14,590 bases of DNA, from positions 1 through 14,590 of the forward strand of contig JAWXTY010000035.1 in assembly GCA_044433115.1 (NCBI GenBank), written 5' to 3'. Below, one piece after another: positions 1 through 6,315 of the stretch. Source of the DNA: CAKUIA01 sp044433115 (GTDB taxonomy: Bacteria > Verrucomicrobiota > Verrucomicrobiia > Opitutales > Intestinicryptomonadaceae). Made by a program: the position numbers and the translations under genes. The notes beneath the pieces are model-generated. The model had not been told where the DNA came from. It did no database searches and saw nothing but the letters and a program-made list of their open reading frames with translations. Every line of letters begins with the position of its first letter. Within the stretch, counting starts at the first letter, position 1.

Positions 1-83
1 TTTTCACAGATTCTCACGTATTAATATACGCTTCGAACCTGTGAAAATTTCAAATACTCGTCTGAAGGGCAATCTTACGCCCC
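1..83. repeat. Structured intergenic repeat, copy A
   Basis: This is the first of two related intergenic copies downstream of ffh. Bases 10-83 align with 149-223, sharing blocks such as GTATTAATATACGC, CGA and AAATACTC, and both end in a G-rich/C-rich hairpin. In this copy a perfect 9-bp stem (1-9 with 39-47) encloses a short hairpin, CGTAT-TAAT-ATACG (17-30). A further GGGC/GCCC stem lies near 67-83. I do not recognise the family. The unit may be a dispersed repeat or a structured RNA at the 3' end of the ffh transcript. The left end may be cut by the window edge. Confidence 0.6.
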
Positions 84-88
84 AAAAC

Positions 89-110
89 AAAAAAATCTAA
101 GGATTTTTTT
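89..110. terminator. A/T-rich perfect hairpin between the repeat copies
   Basis: A perfect 9-bp inverted repeat (89-97 with 102-110) has a 4-base TAAG loop. The arms are a run of seven A's plus TC, and GA plus seven T's. It is symmetric, so either strand would give a stem ending in a U-rich arm, as in weak intrinsic terminators. The stem has only one G-C pair, so a terminator role is doubtful. It could act at the end of the ffh transcript, or simply be part of the repeat array. Confidence 0.35.
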
Positions 111-142
111 GTCGGCAAAGGGAGAATTCGGTGTGTGGAAAC

Positions 143-223
143 TTTGAGATTCTTAGGTATTAATATACGCTGCGACCCCAAAAAAATCTCAAATACTCAT
201 CTAAGGGGTAATTTTGTTGCCCC
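143..223. repeat. Structured intergenic repeat, copy B
   Basis: This second copy lies about 140 bp from copy A. It shares the TATTAATATACGC core, the CAAATACTC block and the terminal G/C hairpin (GGGG near 205-208 with CCCC at 220-223). Its closing stem is TTTGAGATT (143-151) with AATCTCAAA (185-193), a perfect 9 bp. It is the counterpart of the copy A stem but has a different sequence and a slightly shifted register. Keeping a closing stem while changing its sequence suggests that structure is being maintained. The copy overlaps a 35-codon minus-strand open frame (160-267). Confidence 0.6.
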
Positions 224-267
224 AACGAAGAGGAAGAATTTGATTTGAAATCTGGGCATTGCAGCAT
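160..267 (-). CDS. Possible 35-residue small protein inside repeat copy B
   Basis: An ATG-initiated minus-strand frame downstream of ffh encodes 35 residues, ending DEYLRFFWGRSVY followed by TAA. Copy A has the same local frame on the same strand, ending DEYLKFSQVRSVY-TAA. Differences there include synonymous changes (GAC/GAT, CGA/CGC) and a conservative K/R change, but copy A has an in-frame stop 17 codons before its TAA. There is no Shine-Dalgarno sequence and no recognised domain. The conserved frame may be a by-product of an RNA or DNA repeat. Treat as an unproven small ORF. Confidence 0.15.
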   Translation of the reverse strand: MLQCPDFKSNSSSSLGQQNYPLDEYLRFFWGRSVY

Positions 268-293
268 ATACGCAATGTATGTATAAATCTTTC

Positions 294-1619
294 TTATTTA
301 AACATACCTTTCATACCCTTCATACCGCCTTTGCCCATAACGCCTTTGAACATTTTAGTCATTTTACGCATTTTTTCGAAGTCTTTTATTAGGGTATTAA
401 CGTCGCTGACTTTTGTGCCAGAGCCGTTTGCTATGCGTAGTCGACGCTTAGCGTTAAGGATTGAAGGTTTTGTGCGTTCTTGTATAGTCATAGATAAAAT
501 GATAGCTTCTGTACGCTTCATTTTATTTTCTTCTTTTTCGCCAATTTTGATATTGCCGAGTTCGCCAGGTAACATTTTAAGTATAGAGCCAAGCGAACCC
601 AATTTTTTAATTTGCTTCATTTGAGCCAAAAAGTCGTTTAAGTCAAATTCTGCTTTACGCATTTTTTCAGCGAGAGCCATCGCTTCTTTTTCGTCTATAG
701 CTTCTTGGGCTTTTTCTACGAGAGATACAACATCGCCCATACCTAAAATTCTGCTAGCCATTCTATCTGGGTGGAATGCGTCGAGGTCTGAGGCTTTTTC
801 GCCAACACCTACAAATTTTATAGGAGCTCCTGATACATATTTAATGGATAGGGCTGCCCCACCTTTTGCGTCGCCATCGAGTTTAGTTAAGACAACACCT
901 GTTAGCGACATAGCCTCATTGAAGTGCTTTGCAACATTCACTGCCTCTTGCCCTAAGGCTGCGTCTGCAACCAAGAGAACTTCTTGAGGGTTTACCTTTT
1001 GTTTTAGGACTTTGATTTCTTCAACTAAGGCTTCATCTATTTGAAGTCTGCCTGCAGTGTCATAAATTATTACGTTGTAGCCATCTTTAATAGCTTCTTC
1101 TTTGAACTTGAGGGCTATAGAAGGAACGTCTTTAGAATTTCTGTCTGAATAAATTTTTATATTATTTGCTTTGCCAAGGGCTTCAAGTTGGTCTATAGCA
1201 GCTGGTCTATATACGTCGCAGGCAACGATACAAGGCTTTTTGCCTTTTTTTGTTAAGTGCAATGCAAGCTTTGCAGAAGATGTTGTTTTGCCAGAGCCGT
1301 GCAAGCCAAGCATTACGATATTTAGTGGGCTAATTATAGATAGCTCAGATGCCTCTGCCCCTAATAGCTCAACGAGTTTGTCGTTAATGATTTTAATCAT
1401 TTGTTGAGCAGGGTTTACTTTGTCTATGACAGCTTGCCCTATAACTTCGTTTTTAACGCCTTCAATAAATTCTCTAGCTACCTTAAAATGCACGTCGGCA
1501 CTAAGAAGTGCTTGCCTTACTTCAGCAAGAGCCTCTGCGATATTTTCTTCGCTTAATTTAGATAAGCCCCTGATACTTTTAAGAGCTTTCGAGAATTTTT
1601 CAGTCAAATTTTCTAACAT
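294..1619 (-). CDS. ffh: Signal recognition particle protein Ffh (SRP54 GTPase)
   Basis: Ffh is the protein subunit of the bacterial signal recognition particle. It binds 4.5S RNA and nascent signal sequences and docks with FtsY to deliver inner-membrane proteins co-translationally. The 441-residue protein has the N helical domain (about 1-95), then the G domain with the P-loop GLHGSGKTT (105-113), DVYRPAA (135-141), DTAGR (187-191) and TKLDGD (245-250). A methionine-rich M domain (about 300-441) ends in repeated GM/KGM motifs. Length is normal for the family. I start at ATG 1619 (MLENLTEKF); a TTG further upstream (1655) would add a hydrophobic stretch not typical of Ffh. No Shine-Dalgarno sequence is visible. 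A 420-base gap and a terminator separate it from the upstream DUF475 gene, so it probably has its own promoter. Confidence 0.97.
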   Translation of the reverse strand: MLENLTEKFSKALKSIRGLSKLSEENIAEALAEVRQALLSADVHFKVAREFIEGVKNEVIGQAVIDKVNPAQQMIKIINDKLVELLGAEASELSIISPLNIVMLGLHGSGKTTSSAKLALHLTKKGKKPCIVACDVYRPAAIDQLEALGKANNIKIYSDRNSKDVPSIALKFKEEAIKDGYNVIIYDTAGRLQIDEALVEEIKVLKQKVNPQEVLLVADAALGQEAVNVAKHFNEAMSLTGVVLTKLDGDAKGGAALSIKYVSGAPIKFVGVGEKASDLDAFHPDRMASRILGMGDVVSLVEKAQEAIDEKEAMALAEKMRKAEFDLNDFLAQMKQIKKLGSLGSILKMLPGELGNIKIGEKEENKMKRTEAIILSMTIQERTKPSILNAKRRLRIANGSGTKVSDVNTLIKDFEKMRKMTKMFKGVMGKGGMKGMKGMFK

Positions 1620-1807
1620 AAAAGCTATTACAATAAAACTGAGAAAAAAGAGCAAGCGTATTTTCCTCTAAATATTTATAAAAAAATAAAAAAATAAAAT
1701 ATTTTAAAATCTTTTGAACGTTTTTGGGCTAAATGCACTCTAAGCTTATATAAAATAAATTGAGTTCTTGATTTCGAGAAAACAATTTGTAGTTCTATTA
1801 TCGTTTC
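1620..1807. other. AT-rich region upstream of ffh
   Basis: No coding frame is credible here. The stretch is very AT-rich, with A and T runs at 1679-1710, and must carry the minus-strand promoter and leader of ffh, but I cannot single out convincing -35/-10 boxes for it. On the plus strand, TATTAT at 1796-1801 is a fair -10 match just before the hairpin at 1813. No good -35 box sits at the usual spacing (TTGATT at 1769 is about 21 bases away). Confidence 0.4.
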
Positions 1808-1983
1808 ATAGCGTGTTAGCTAGGACTAATCTTAGCTAGCACAGTTTTTAAAAAGTTTAAAATTTTTTCAGTTTTTTTGAACATTTTTAAGAATTTTTTA
1901 TCTAAGATAATATAACTAAGTTTTTATAATAGTTTGTGTTTATGTTTTAGGGTGAGCCTCTTTTGAAGCTCACCCTTTTTTTT
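1808..1983 (+). ncRNA. Candidate small RNA between ffh and the DUF475 gene
   Basis: This plus-strand candidate has no open frame. A 13-bp stem (1813-1825 with 1830-1842, loop CTAA) contains two pairs that are G-U only if the plus strand is transcribed; on the minus strand they would be A-C mismatches. The region ends in a textbook intrinsic terminator (1949-1983) oriented for plus-strand transcription, yet no plus-strand gene lies upstream. A TATTAT at 1796-1801 would place the start near 1808. The transcript would be about 175 nt. I see no tmRNA, 6S or SRP RNA signature. Its existence, and especially its 5' end, is inferred. Confidence 0.35.
1949..1983 (+). terminator. Strong intrinsic terminator, plus strand
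   Basis: A perfect 9-bp stem, AGGGTGAGC (1949-1957) with GCTCACCCT (1968-1976), has a 10-base loop and is followed by eight T's (1976-1983). This is a classical Rho-independent terminator for plus-strand transcription. On the minus strand the hairpin is followed by TAAAACATA rather than a U tract, so it does not serve the minus-strand genes. It implies a plus-strand transcript in 1672-1948. Confidence 0.75.
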
Positions 1984-1986
1984 GGC

Positions 1987-2020
1987 AAAAATAAAGCCCT
2001 AAAGAATGAACTTAGGGCTT
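1987..2020 (-). terminator. Intrinsic terminator of the DUF475 transcript
   Basis: A perfect 9-bp stem (1994-2002 with 2012-2020) has a 9-base loop. Read on the minus strand it ends ...AGGGCTTTATTTTTG, a U-rich tail. It begins about 20 bases after the stop codon of the DUF475 gene and should end the amidase/DUF475 transcription unit. Confidence 0.75.
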
Positions 2021-2039
2021 ATTGATATACTTTTAAATA

Positions 2040-3125
2040 TTAGCTTTGCTTTTTGTTGCGTTTAAAGAACTTCTTGAACTTATCGCCCAAGCTACGCTTG
2101 TCGCCTATATTAATTTTTTGGCTTTTGCCATATATAACAGAAGATACCACAGACGCCAAGATGAACAAGACGCTCAAGCCTGCTGTGTATATTTCTGAAA
2201 TTTCTTCTACTGCTGAATATAACATAATCATTGAAAGAGCCCCTACTGCCCAGTATGCCCCGTGTTGCAAGAAAGGAAACTTTTCGAGTGTATTTCTTTC
2301 AACTAGCATTATTGTTAAGGAACGTACGAATATCGCTCCAACTGTTAGTCCTATAGTTATAATAACTACATCTTTAGACAAGGCAAAAGCCCCTAAAGCT
2401 CCATCGAGTGAGAAAGATGCGTCTATAATTTCTAAATACATAAAAGATACAAAGCCTGCCTTTGCTGTACTTTGCATAACATCTGCTTTTTCTTCGAATT
2501 TAGATGCCAAGAATTCTATACCAAAGTGTAAGAATATACCAACAGAACCAGCAATCATTGATACAGTGCGTTGCTCTGGCAATAGATAAATTTGCAATAT
2601 ACCCAACAATATAAATGCTATAATCTCCTTAGCAAAAGGAATTTTGCCTATAAATTCTAATAGCTTTTCTGGATAAGTGAGCCAATGGATTTTCTTGCCT
2701 TGCTCGAACATAAATCCTAAAAATAGCATAAGCAAGAACATAGAGCCAAAGGAGGCAATCCCGTAGTGCGACTCGTGCAAGTGGTGTGCATATTTATCGG
2801 GGTCTTTCAATGCAAGAAGAAGCACCTCATACATAGATATACCTGCAAATACAGACACAATCAGCAATGGGAACACAAATCGCATACCAAAAACTGCAAT
2901 GACTATACCCCAAGTCAAGAAACGTCTACGCCAAATTTGGCTCATATTCTTAAGCTTTATAGCATTTACCACAGCATTATCAAAAGACAAGCTAAGCTCT
3001 AATATAATTATAGCAATAGCACTCAACAAAAAGTTGAAGCTCTCAGCTAGGCTATCTCCCTTAAAAAAAGCACAAGCTAAGCCTATGAATAATATAATGA
3101 AAGACCATTTAAAATATTTAAACAT
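2040..3125 (-). CDS. DUF475 family (TerC-related) integral membrane protein
   Basis: This is a polytopic inner-membrane protein of 361 residues that I assign to the DUF475 family, related to TerC. The evidence is the pair of acidic transmembrane signatures: LELSLSFDNAVVNA (42-55, with E43, D49 and N50) and YLEIIDASFSLDGALGAF (230-247, with E232, D235 and D241). These resemble the E-x5-DN motifs of TerC-like proteins implicated in metal (manganese or tellurite-related) homeostasis; transport activity is inferred only. About eight or nine hydrophobic segments are visible, with a lysine-rich C-terminal tail. I chose ATG 3125 because GAAAGG (3130-3135) is placed as a Shine-Dalgarno sequence four bases upstream; a TTG at 3137 overlaps that site. 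It follows the amidase gene by 47 bases and may be co-transcribed with it. Confidence 0.8.
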   Translation of the reverse strand: MFKYFKWSFIILFIGLACAFFKGDSLAESFNFLLSAIAIIILELSLSFDNAVVNAIKLKNMSQIWRRRFLTWGIVIAVFGMRFVFPLLIVSVFAGISMYEVLLLALKDPDKYAHHLHESHYGIASFGSMFLLMLFLGFMFEQGKKIHWLTYPEKLLEFIGKIPFAKEIIAFILLGILQIYLLPEQRTVSMIAGSVGIFLHFGIEFLASKFEEKADVMQSTAKAGFVSFMYLEIIDASFSLDGALGAFALSKDVVIITIGLTVGAIFVRSLTIMLVERNTLEKFPFLQHGAYWAVGALSMIMLYSAVEEISEIYTAGLSVLFILASVVSSVIYGKSQKINIGDKRSLGDKFKKFFKRNKKQS

Positions 3126-3129
3126 AATG

Positions 3130-3135
3130 CCTTTC
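3130..3135 (-). promoter_or_regulatory. Shine-Dalgarno site deciding the DUF475 start
   Basis: Minus-strand GAAAGG lies four bases before ATG 3125. It favours that ATG over the in-frame TTG at 3137, whose second and third codons would consist of this same sequence. Confidence 0.5.
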
Positions 3136-3172
3136 AAATAAATCCCTTTTAGCCAGTATAGGCAAGCATTTT

Positions 3173-4186
3173 TTAAGACCTTGCAATTCTGCTTGCTGTT
3201 TTTTGATATTTAATTATGCCAGCAAGTATAGCCCTTGCAAGAGTGTCTCTATATGCTGAAGATTTTATCTTTAATGCTTCTGTGTCGTTAGTTAAAAAGC
3301 CCCCTTCGACAAGGATAGATGGCATTAAAGCTCCTGTAAGCACAGTAAACCTAGCGTTTTTAGAGCCTCTATCTATAGCCTTTGTGGCGTTTCTCAAAGA
3401 TGTATTTACGCAATAATTCAAGAGCTTGTTCCACTCATCGTACTTATTTGCAGGGTAGGTCTTTTTGCAAGAGTCAGTGATTTTCGACGCTGTAGTAGAA
3501 TATTGCCCACTTGGTGTCATCGAAAATGTTTCAACGCCACTAACTGAAGTTGCTGTAGTTGCGTTAAAGTGTAAGCTAATAAACATATCTCCCTTAAGCT
3601 TATTTGCAAGTAGGTATCTATTTTCAAGAGGGATAAAGACATCGGTGCTTCTCGTATAAGAGACCTTAAATCCATAAGAAGTCAGCATAGCCCCAAGACG
3701 CTTTGCCATATCAAGTGCAAAAGTTTTTTCATTGATACCAAGCTTTTTATTTATAGCCCCAAAGTCCTTGCCTCCGTGTCCAGCATCTAAAATTATATGA
3801 CTTAGAGCCAAGCTAAACTTAGGTTTTTTAGGGAACAATATCGCAACGATATTTTTATAAAAATCACTTTGAGCCATATGCAGATGCCCTGCAACACTAG
3901 CTATAGGAAAGCCCAAGTAGAGCCTATTCCCATTTATATATATGTCCTTTTTATGCAGTTCAAAGTCTATCTTAGTGTATTGGCTATAAATATTTGCAAC
4001 TTTGCCAGCTACAACTATCTTCAAGCTCATACCACAACTTTTCGCAACTTGAGCTAAAGATACATATTCAACTCCCATAACGCTCGCTGCACGCAACTTT
4101 GGCATAGCACACAACAAAATCAGCCCAGAAATCAAAAACTTCCTTCTGCTAATTCCACTGTTGGCTGTCTGCGTATCCATATTCAT
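3173..4186 (-). CDS. Tat-exported N-acetylmuramoyl-L-alanine amidase (Amidase_3)
   Basis: This zinc amidase cleaves the bond between MurNAc and L-alanine in peptidoglycan, acting in the periplasm during septum splitting or wall remodelling. The 337-residue protein begins with a twin-arginine signal, SRRKFLIS (13-20), then a hydrophobic stretch ending CAMPKLRA (about 26-33). Residues 40-125 form a poorly characterised N-terminal region. The catalytic Amidase_3 domain spans about 130-328 with all expected residues: H137 in DAGHGG, E153 in NEKTFALD, H206 in SLHFNA and catalytic E294 in VEGGFLTN. Tat export is known for E. coli AmiA and AmiC, which fits. ATG 4186 is used; ATG 4180 is equally possible, as neither has a Shine-Dalgarno sequence. 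It lies downstream of infC, beyond two hairpins, and 47 bases upstream of the DUF475 gene. Which Ami paralogue it represents cannot be told. Confidence 0.9.
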   Translation of the reverse strand: MNMDTQTANSGISRRKFLISGLILLCAMPKLRAASVMGVEYVSLAQVAKSCGMSLKIVVAGKVANIYSQYTKIDFELHKKDIYINGNRLYLGFPIASVAGHLHMAQSDFYKNIVAILFPKKPKFSLALSHIILDAGHGGKDFGAINKKLGINEKTFALDMAKRLGAMLTSYGFKVSYTRSTDVFIPLENRYLLANKLKGDMFISLHFNATTATSVSGVETFSMTPSGQYSTTASKITDSCKKTYPANKYDEWNKLLNYCVNTSLRNATKAIDRGSKNARFTVLTGALMPSILVEGGFLTNDTEALKIKSSAYRDTLARAILAGIIKYQKTASRIARS

Positions 4187-4237
4187 ATATAATAAGACAG
4201 TTCTAAAGAAATTTTGTAGCCTTTACAAGAAAAATAA

Positions 4238-4275
4238 AAAAATGCACAAGAGATTTTCGCCCCTTGTGCATTTTT
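4238..4275 (-). terminator. Intrinsic terminator between infC and the amidase gene
   Basis: A perfect 13-bp stem (4238-4250 with 4263-4275), core ATGCACAAG/CTTGTGCAT, has a 12-base loop. On the minus strand it is followed by seven T's, so it should terminate infC transcripts. On the plus strand it also ends in five T's, so it can work in both directions. It lies about 50 bases upstream of the amidase start, leaving little room for that gene's promoter (4187-4237). Confidence 0.75.
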
Positions 4276-4276
4276 A

Positions 4277-4341
4277 TATAGGGGGCTTCTAAAAATTGGT
4301 TTTAAAAATAGCTAATTGCCAATTTTTAGAAGCCCCCTATA
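4277..4341. repeat. 23-bp perfect inverted repeat downstream of infC
   Basis: Arms 4277-4299 and 4319-4341 are perfect reverse complements (23 of 23) around a 19-base AT-rich loop. Each arm runs from TATAGGGGGC inward to AAAATTGG. In RNA this would be a very stable hairpin just after the infC stop. No U tract follows directly; the separate terminator at 4238-4275 comes next. The arms begin with TA-rich ends, so a short MITE-like element with terminal inverted repeats is an alternative. I cannot say whether other copies exist in the genome. Confidence 0.8.
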
Positions 4342-4359
4342 GATATTATCTACAAGAAA

Positions 4360-4998
4360 TTAGTTTTCTTCGTCTTCGTTATCAGCGTCGTCCTCAGCTT
4401 CAAAGTCGTCGTCTATACCACTATACTTCAACTTACGCTTAGGTTGAGGCAATGGAGACATTGAAAAGCTCACACTTCTACCTGCCAAACGAGGAGGGAA
4501 ATCTGCAACACCAACTTGAACTAAATCTGCTATAGCACGCTTGCAAAGCTCGAAAGCCAAGTCCTTATATTCCATTTCTCTACCACGCATAAACACAGAA
4601 ACCTTAAGCTTATTGCCAGCAAACAAGAACTTCTCAGCATTACGCAACTTAGTCATATAGTCGTGCGTCTCAGTCATAGGTCTAAACTTAACTTCCTTAA
4701 GCTTTGGAGCTGTAGACTTGCCTGCCTTGCTCTTTTTAGACTCTTCGTACATATACTTGCCGTAGTCTATAATTCTGCATACAGGAGGTTGAGCAGTAGG
4801 AGAAATTTCAACTAAGTCCAAGCCACAACCCTTTGCCATTTGCAAAGCTTCCATCGGCGACATTACGCCAATTTGGTTGCCTGTTGGTCCTATAACTCTG
4901 ATGCTACGAGGTCCTCTAATTCTCTCGTTACGCCTTGGTCCAAAGTTCTTTTTTTTGCCGTTATAAAATTTCTTGTTCTGATTGTTGTTTGGTGTCAT
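4360..4998 (-). CDS. infC: Translation initiation factor IF-3
   Basis: IF-3 binds the 30S subunit, checks start-codon/initiator-tRNA pairing and prevents premature 50S joining. The 212-residue protein shows the N domain (about 20-90), including IRVIGPTGNQIGVM and the LDLVEISP-AQPPVCRIIDYGK signature. The C domain (about 100-190) has KEVKFRP, HDYMTKLRNAEKFL, RGREMEYKDLAFEL and FPPRLAGRSV. It is longer than E. coli IF-3 (about 180) because of a basic N-terminal stretch (KKKNFGPRRNER) and an acidic tail, DDDFEAEDDADNEDEEN (196-212). It starts with ATG, not the rare AUU known in E. coli infC, and no Shine-Dalgarno sequence is seen. The 119-base upstream gap includes TTGAAG and TATTAT boxes with a long (19-base) spacer, a weak promoter candidate. 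The usual rpmI-rplT genes do not follow; the next gene is an amidase. Confidence 0.96.
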   Translation of the reverse strand: MTPNNNQNKKFYNGKKKNFGPRRNERIRGPRSIRVIGPTGNQIGVMSPMEALQMAKGCGLDLVEISPTAQPPVCRIIDYGKYMYEESKKSKAGKSTAPKLKEVKFRPMTETHDYMTKLRNAEKFLFAGNKLKVSVFMRGREMEYKDLAFELCKRAIADLVQVGVADFPPRLAGRSVSFSMSPLPQPKRKLKYSGIDDDFEAEDDADNEDEEN

Positions 4999-5117
4999 TT
5001 ACTTTTGTGTTTAGTGGGGCTTTTTCTACTTATTCCCCTATAAGAACTATAATAGAACTCATTTATTAAAAAACTTCAATCTTTTTTTCTACAAAAATAG
5101 CTTTTTTATGATTATTC

Positions 5118-5708
5118 TTACAAAGAAGTGATGATTTCGTCTGCCAAGCCATAATCTATAGCTTCTTGAGCAGTCATAAAGAAGTCTCTATCTGTGTCTT
5201 TTTGAACCTTTTCTATGCTTTGTCCAGAAGCCTTTGCCAAGATATTATTCAACACAGTTCTCATTCTTTCCATCTCTATAGCTTGGATATGTATATCTAC
5301 AGCTGTGCCACTGAATTGTCCCATAATCAAAGGTTGGTGTATCATAACACTTGCGTTAGGGAACAAGAACCTCTTGCCCTTTTCAACTGCACTTAGCAAT
5401 ATAGAACCCATACTCATAGCAATGCCAGTAACAACCATCTTCACTGGCGATTTGATTAGTTGTATAGTGTCGTATATAGCCATACCTGCATTAATCGAGC
5501 CTCCTGGGGTACTCATATATATAGTGATTTCGGCAGTGTTATCTAGCATATCGAGATATAATAGTTTTTCTACGATTTTCGCTGCACTTTCGTCAGTTAC
5601 AGTGTCCCACAAGAAAATCTTTCTCTCGTCTAAAAATTTCTTTTGTATTTGTGTAGAAAATGCCTCAGGCGTTTTCTTGTCATCTTTACATTCACATTCG
5701 TTTTTCAT
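5118..5708 (-). CDS. clpP: ATP-dependent Clp protease proteolytic subunit
   Basis: ClpP is the serine peptidase subunit of the barrel-shaped Clp protease and works with ClpX/ClpA-type unfoldases in the cytosol. The 196-residue protein has the full catalytic triad: S99 in GIAMSMGS, H124 in VMIHQP and D175 in DRDFFMTA. It also has the STPGGSINAGMAIYD substrate-groove region (66-80). The start at ATG 5708 is chosen because GGAGA (5715-5719) lies six bases upstream, one base after the metW stop; an upstream ATG (5744) would put a long overlap into metW. The N-terminus (MKNECECKDDKK) is short, charged and has two cysteines, and no clear propeptide is seen. It is the last gene of the tatD-to-clpP array. 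No convincing terminator follows, only an A/T hairpin. No clpX is adjacent. Confidence 0.93.
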   Translation of the reverse strand: MKNECECKDDKKTPEAFSTQIQKKFLDERKIFLWDTVTDESAAKIVEKLLYLDMLDNTAEITIYMSTPGGSINAGMAIYDTIQLIKSPVKMVVTGIAMSMGSILLSAVEKGKRFLFPNASVMIHQPLIMGQFSGTAVDIHIQAIEMERMRTVLNNILAKASGQSIEKVQKDTDRDFFMTAQEAIDYGLADEIITSL

Positions 5709-5709
5709 T

Positions 5710-6315
5710 TTAATTCTCCAGTTCAAATATTGCATAGCCTGCAAGTAAATTTGGCATAAACTTACATTGGCTCTTCCAATCGCCCTTTAAAAAGTGCTGT
5801 TTCTTTATTTTAATATCGTTATCTTTGCAAAATTCTTTAAAAGAAGCAATAGATATATTATTAGATGGAACGGCGTTATACCAGCTATTTGGGTAAACTT
5901 CGTTAGAAACTCTACTTCCCTTTAAAAATACATTTAGTCTATTTAGCCAAAAGCCATAATTTATAAAAGCAACTGCAAGCTTGTTACCAACTCGCAAAGC
6001 CTCGTTTATAACTGCCTTGGCATTTTCTAGCTCAGGTAAAGTTCTTGAGCAAACTACCCAATCAAAAGACTTGTCGTCAAAGCTCTTTAGTGCTGACAAT
6101 ATGTCGTCGTGCATAATGCTGATACCACGCTTAACAGCCCTTGAAACTTTGTCGAAATCAGAGTCAACTCCAACTGCATATATATTCTTAGTACGCACCA
6201 ACTCAGCAAGCAATATACCTCTGCCACAGCCTAAATCAAGCACGCTCGAACCTTCTGCAATCCAATCTCTAATTGCAACTAACTCAACTTTTCTCTTATC
6301 TTTTACCCTAGACAT
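5710..6315 (-). CDS. metW: MetW-like methyltransferase-fold protein
   Basis: MetW is a small protein of class I methyltransferase fold that accompanies MetX in many bacteria and is needed for, or modulates, homoserine acylation in methionine biosynthesis. The 201-residue protein has the SAM-binding motif I VLDLGCGRG (25-33). It also has the MetW-typical segments CSRTLPELENAKAVINEALRVG (89-110 region), AFINYGFWLNRLNVFLKG and PNSWYNAVPSNNISIASFKEF. Length is typical. Its ATG overlaps the metX stop by eight bases (6308-6315), and clpP starts one base after its stop, so the three genes are very likely translated from one mRNA. Adjacency to metX makes the MetW assignment much stronger than sequence alone. 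Confidence 0.9.
   Translation of the reverse strand: MSRVKDKRKVELVAIRDWIAEGSSVLDLGCGRGILLAELVRTKNIYAVGVDSDFDKVSRAVKRGISIMHDDILSALKSFDDKSFDWVVCSRTLPELENAKAVINEALRVGNKLAVAFINYGFWLNRLNVFLKGSRVSNEVYPNSWYNAVPSNNISIASFKEFCKDNDIKIKKQHFLKGDWKSQCKFMPNLLAGYAIFELEN
5715..5719 (-). promoter_or_regulatory. Shine-Dalgarno site deciding the clpP start
   Basis: Minus-strand GGAGA, inside the last codons of metW, is six bases before ATG 5708. It supports near-zero spacing and probable translational coupling of metW and clpP. Confidence 0.65.

Noticed and set aside
1..60. GGTTCGAA on the minus strand, like a tRNA T-loop
   Set aside because: The flanking bases do not form a T stem, and no acceptor, D or anticodon arms can be drawn. 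The sequence is part of the repeat.
1..223. Two repeat copies considered as a CRISPR array
   Set aside because: There are only two imperfect copies of about 75-80 bp at 140-bp spacing, with no short identical repeats, no regular spacers and no cas genes.
1620..1655. TTG-initiated N-terminal extension of Ffh
   Set aside because: It adds a hydrophobic stretch unlike Ffh. The ATG at 1619 gives the normal family N-terminus.
1672..1983. Possible 4.5S/SRP RNA or tmRNA next to ffh
   Set aside because: The GGAA-loop domain IV sequence of SRP RNA and the tRNA-like ends of tmRNA are absent. Only a generic hairpin and terminator are present.
2053..2589. 178-codon plus-strand open frame opposite the DUF475 gene
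   Set aside because: It is antisense to a gene with clear TerC-like motifs. The composition is that of a shadow frame and no domain is recognisable.
3126..3172. Possible terminator between the amidase and DUF475 genes
   Set aside because: Only a stem of about 3-4 bp (GCC/GGC) is present, without a good U tract. Read-through is more likely.
5016..5038. GGGG/CCCC hairpin in the infC leader as an autoregulatory element
   Set aside because: It has only four pairs with a 15-base loop. It does not resemble a known IF-3 or L20 control structure.
5709..5744. Upstream ATG for clpP overlapping metW
   Set aside because: A well-placed GGAGA and near-zero spacing to the metW stop support ATG 5708. The extra residues have no ClpP counterpart.
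5215..5748. 177-codon plus-strand open frame opposite clpP
   Set aside because: It lies antisense to clpP, which has an intact catalytic triad. The translation is a typical I/S/L-rich shadow.
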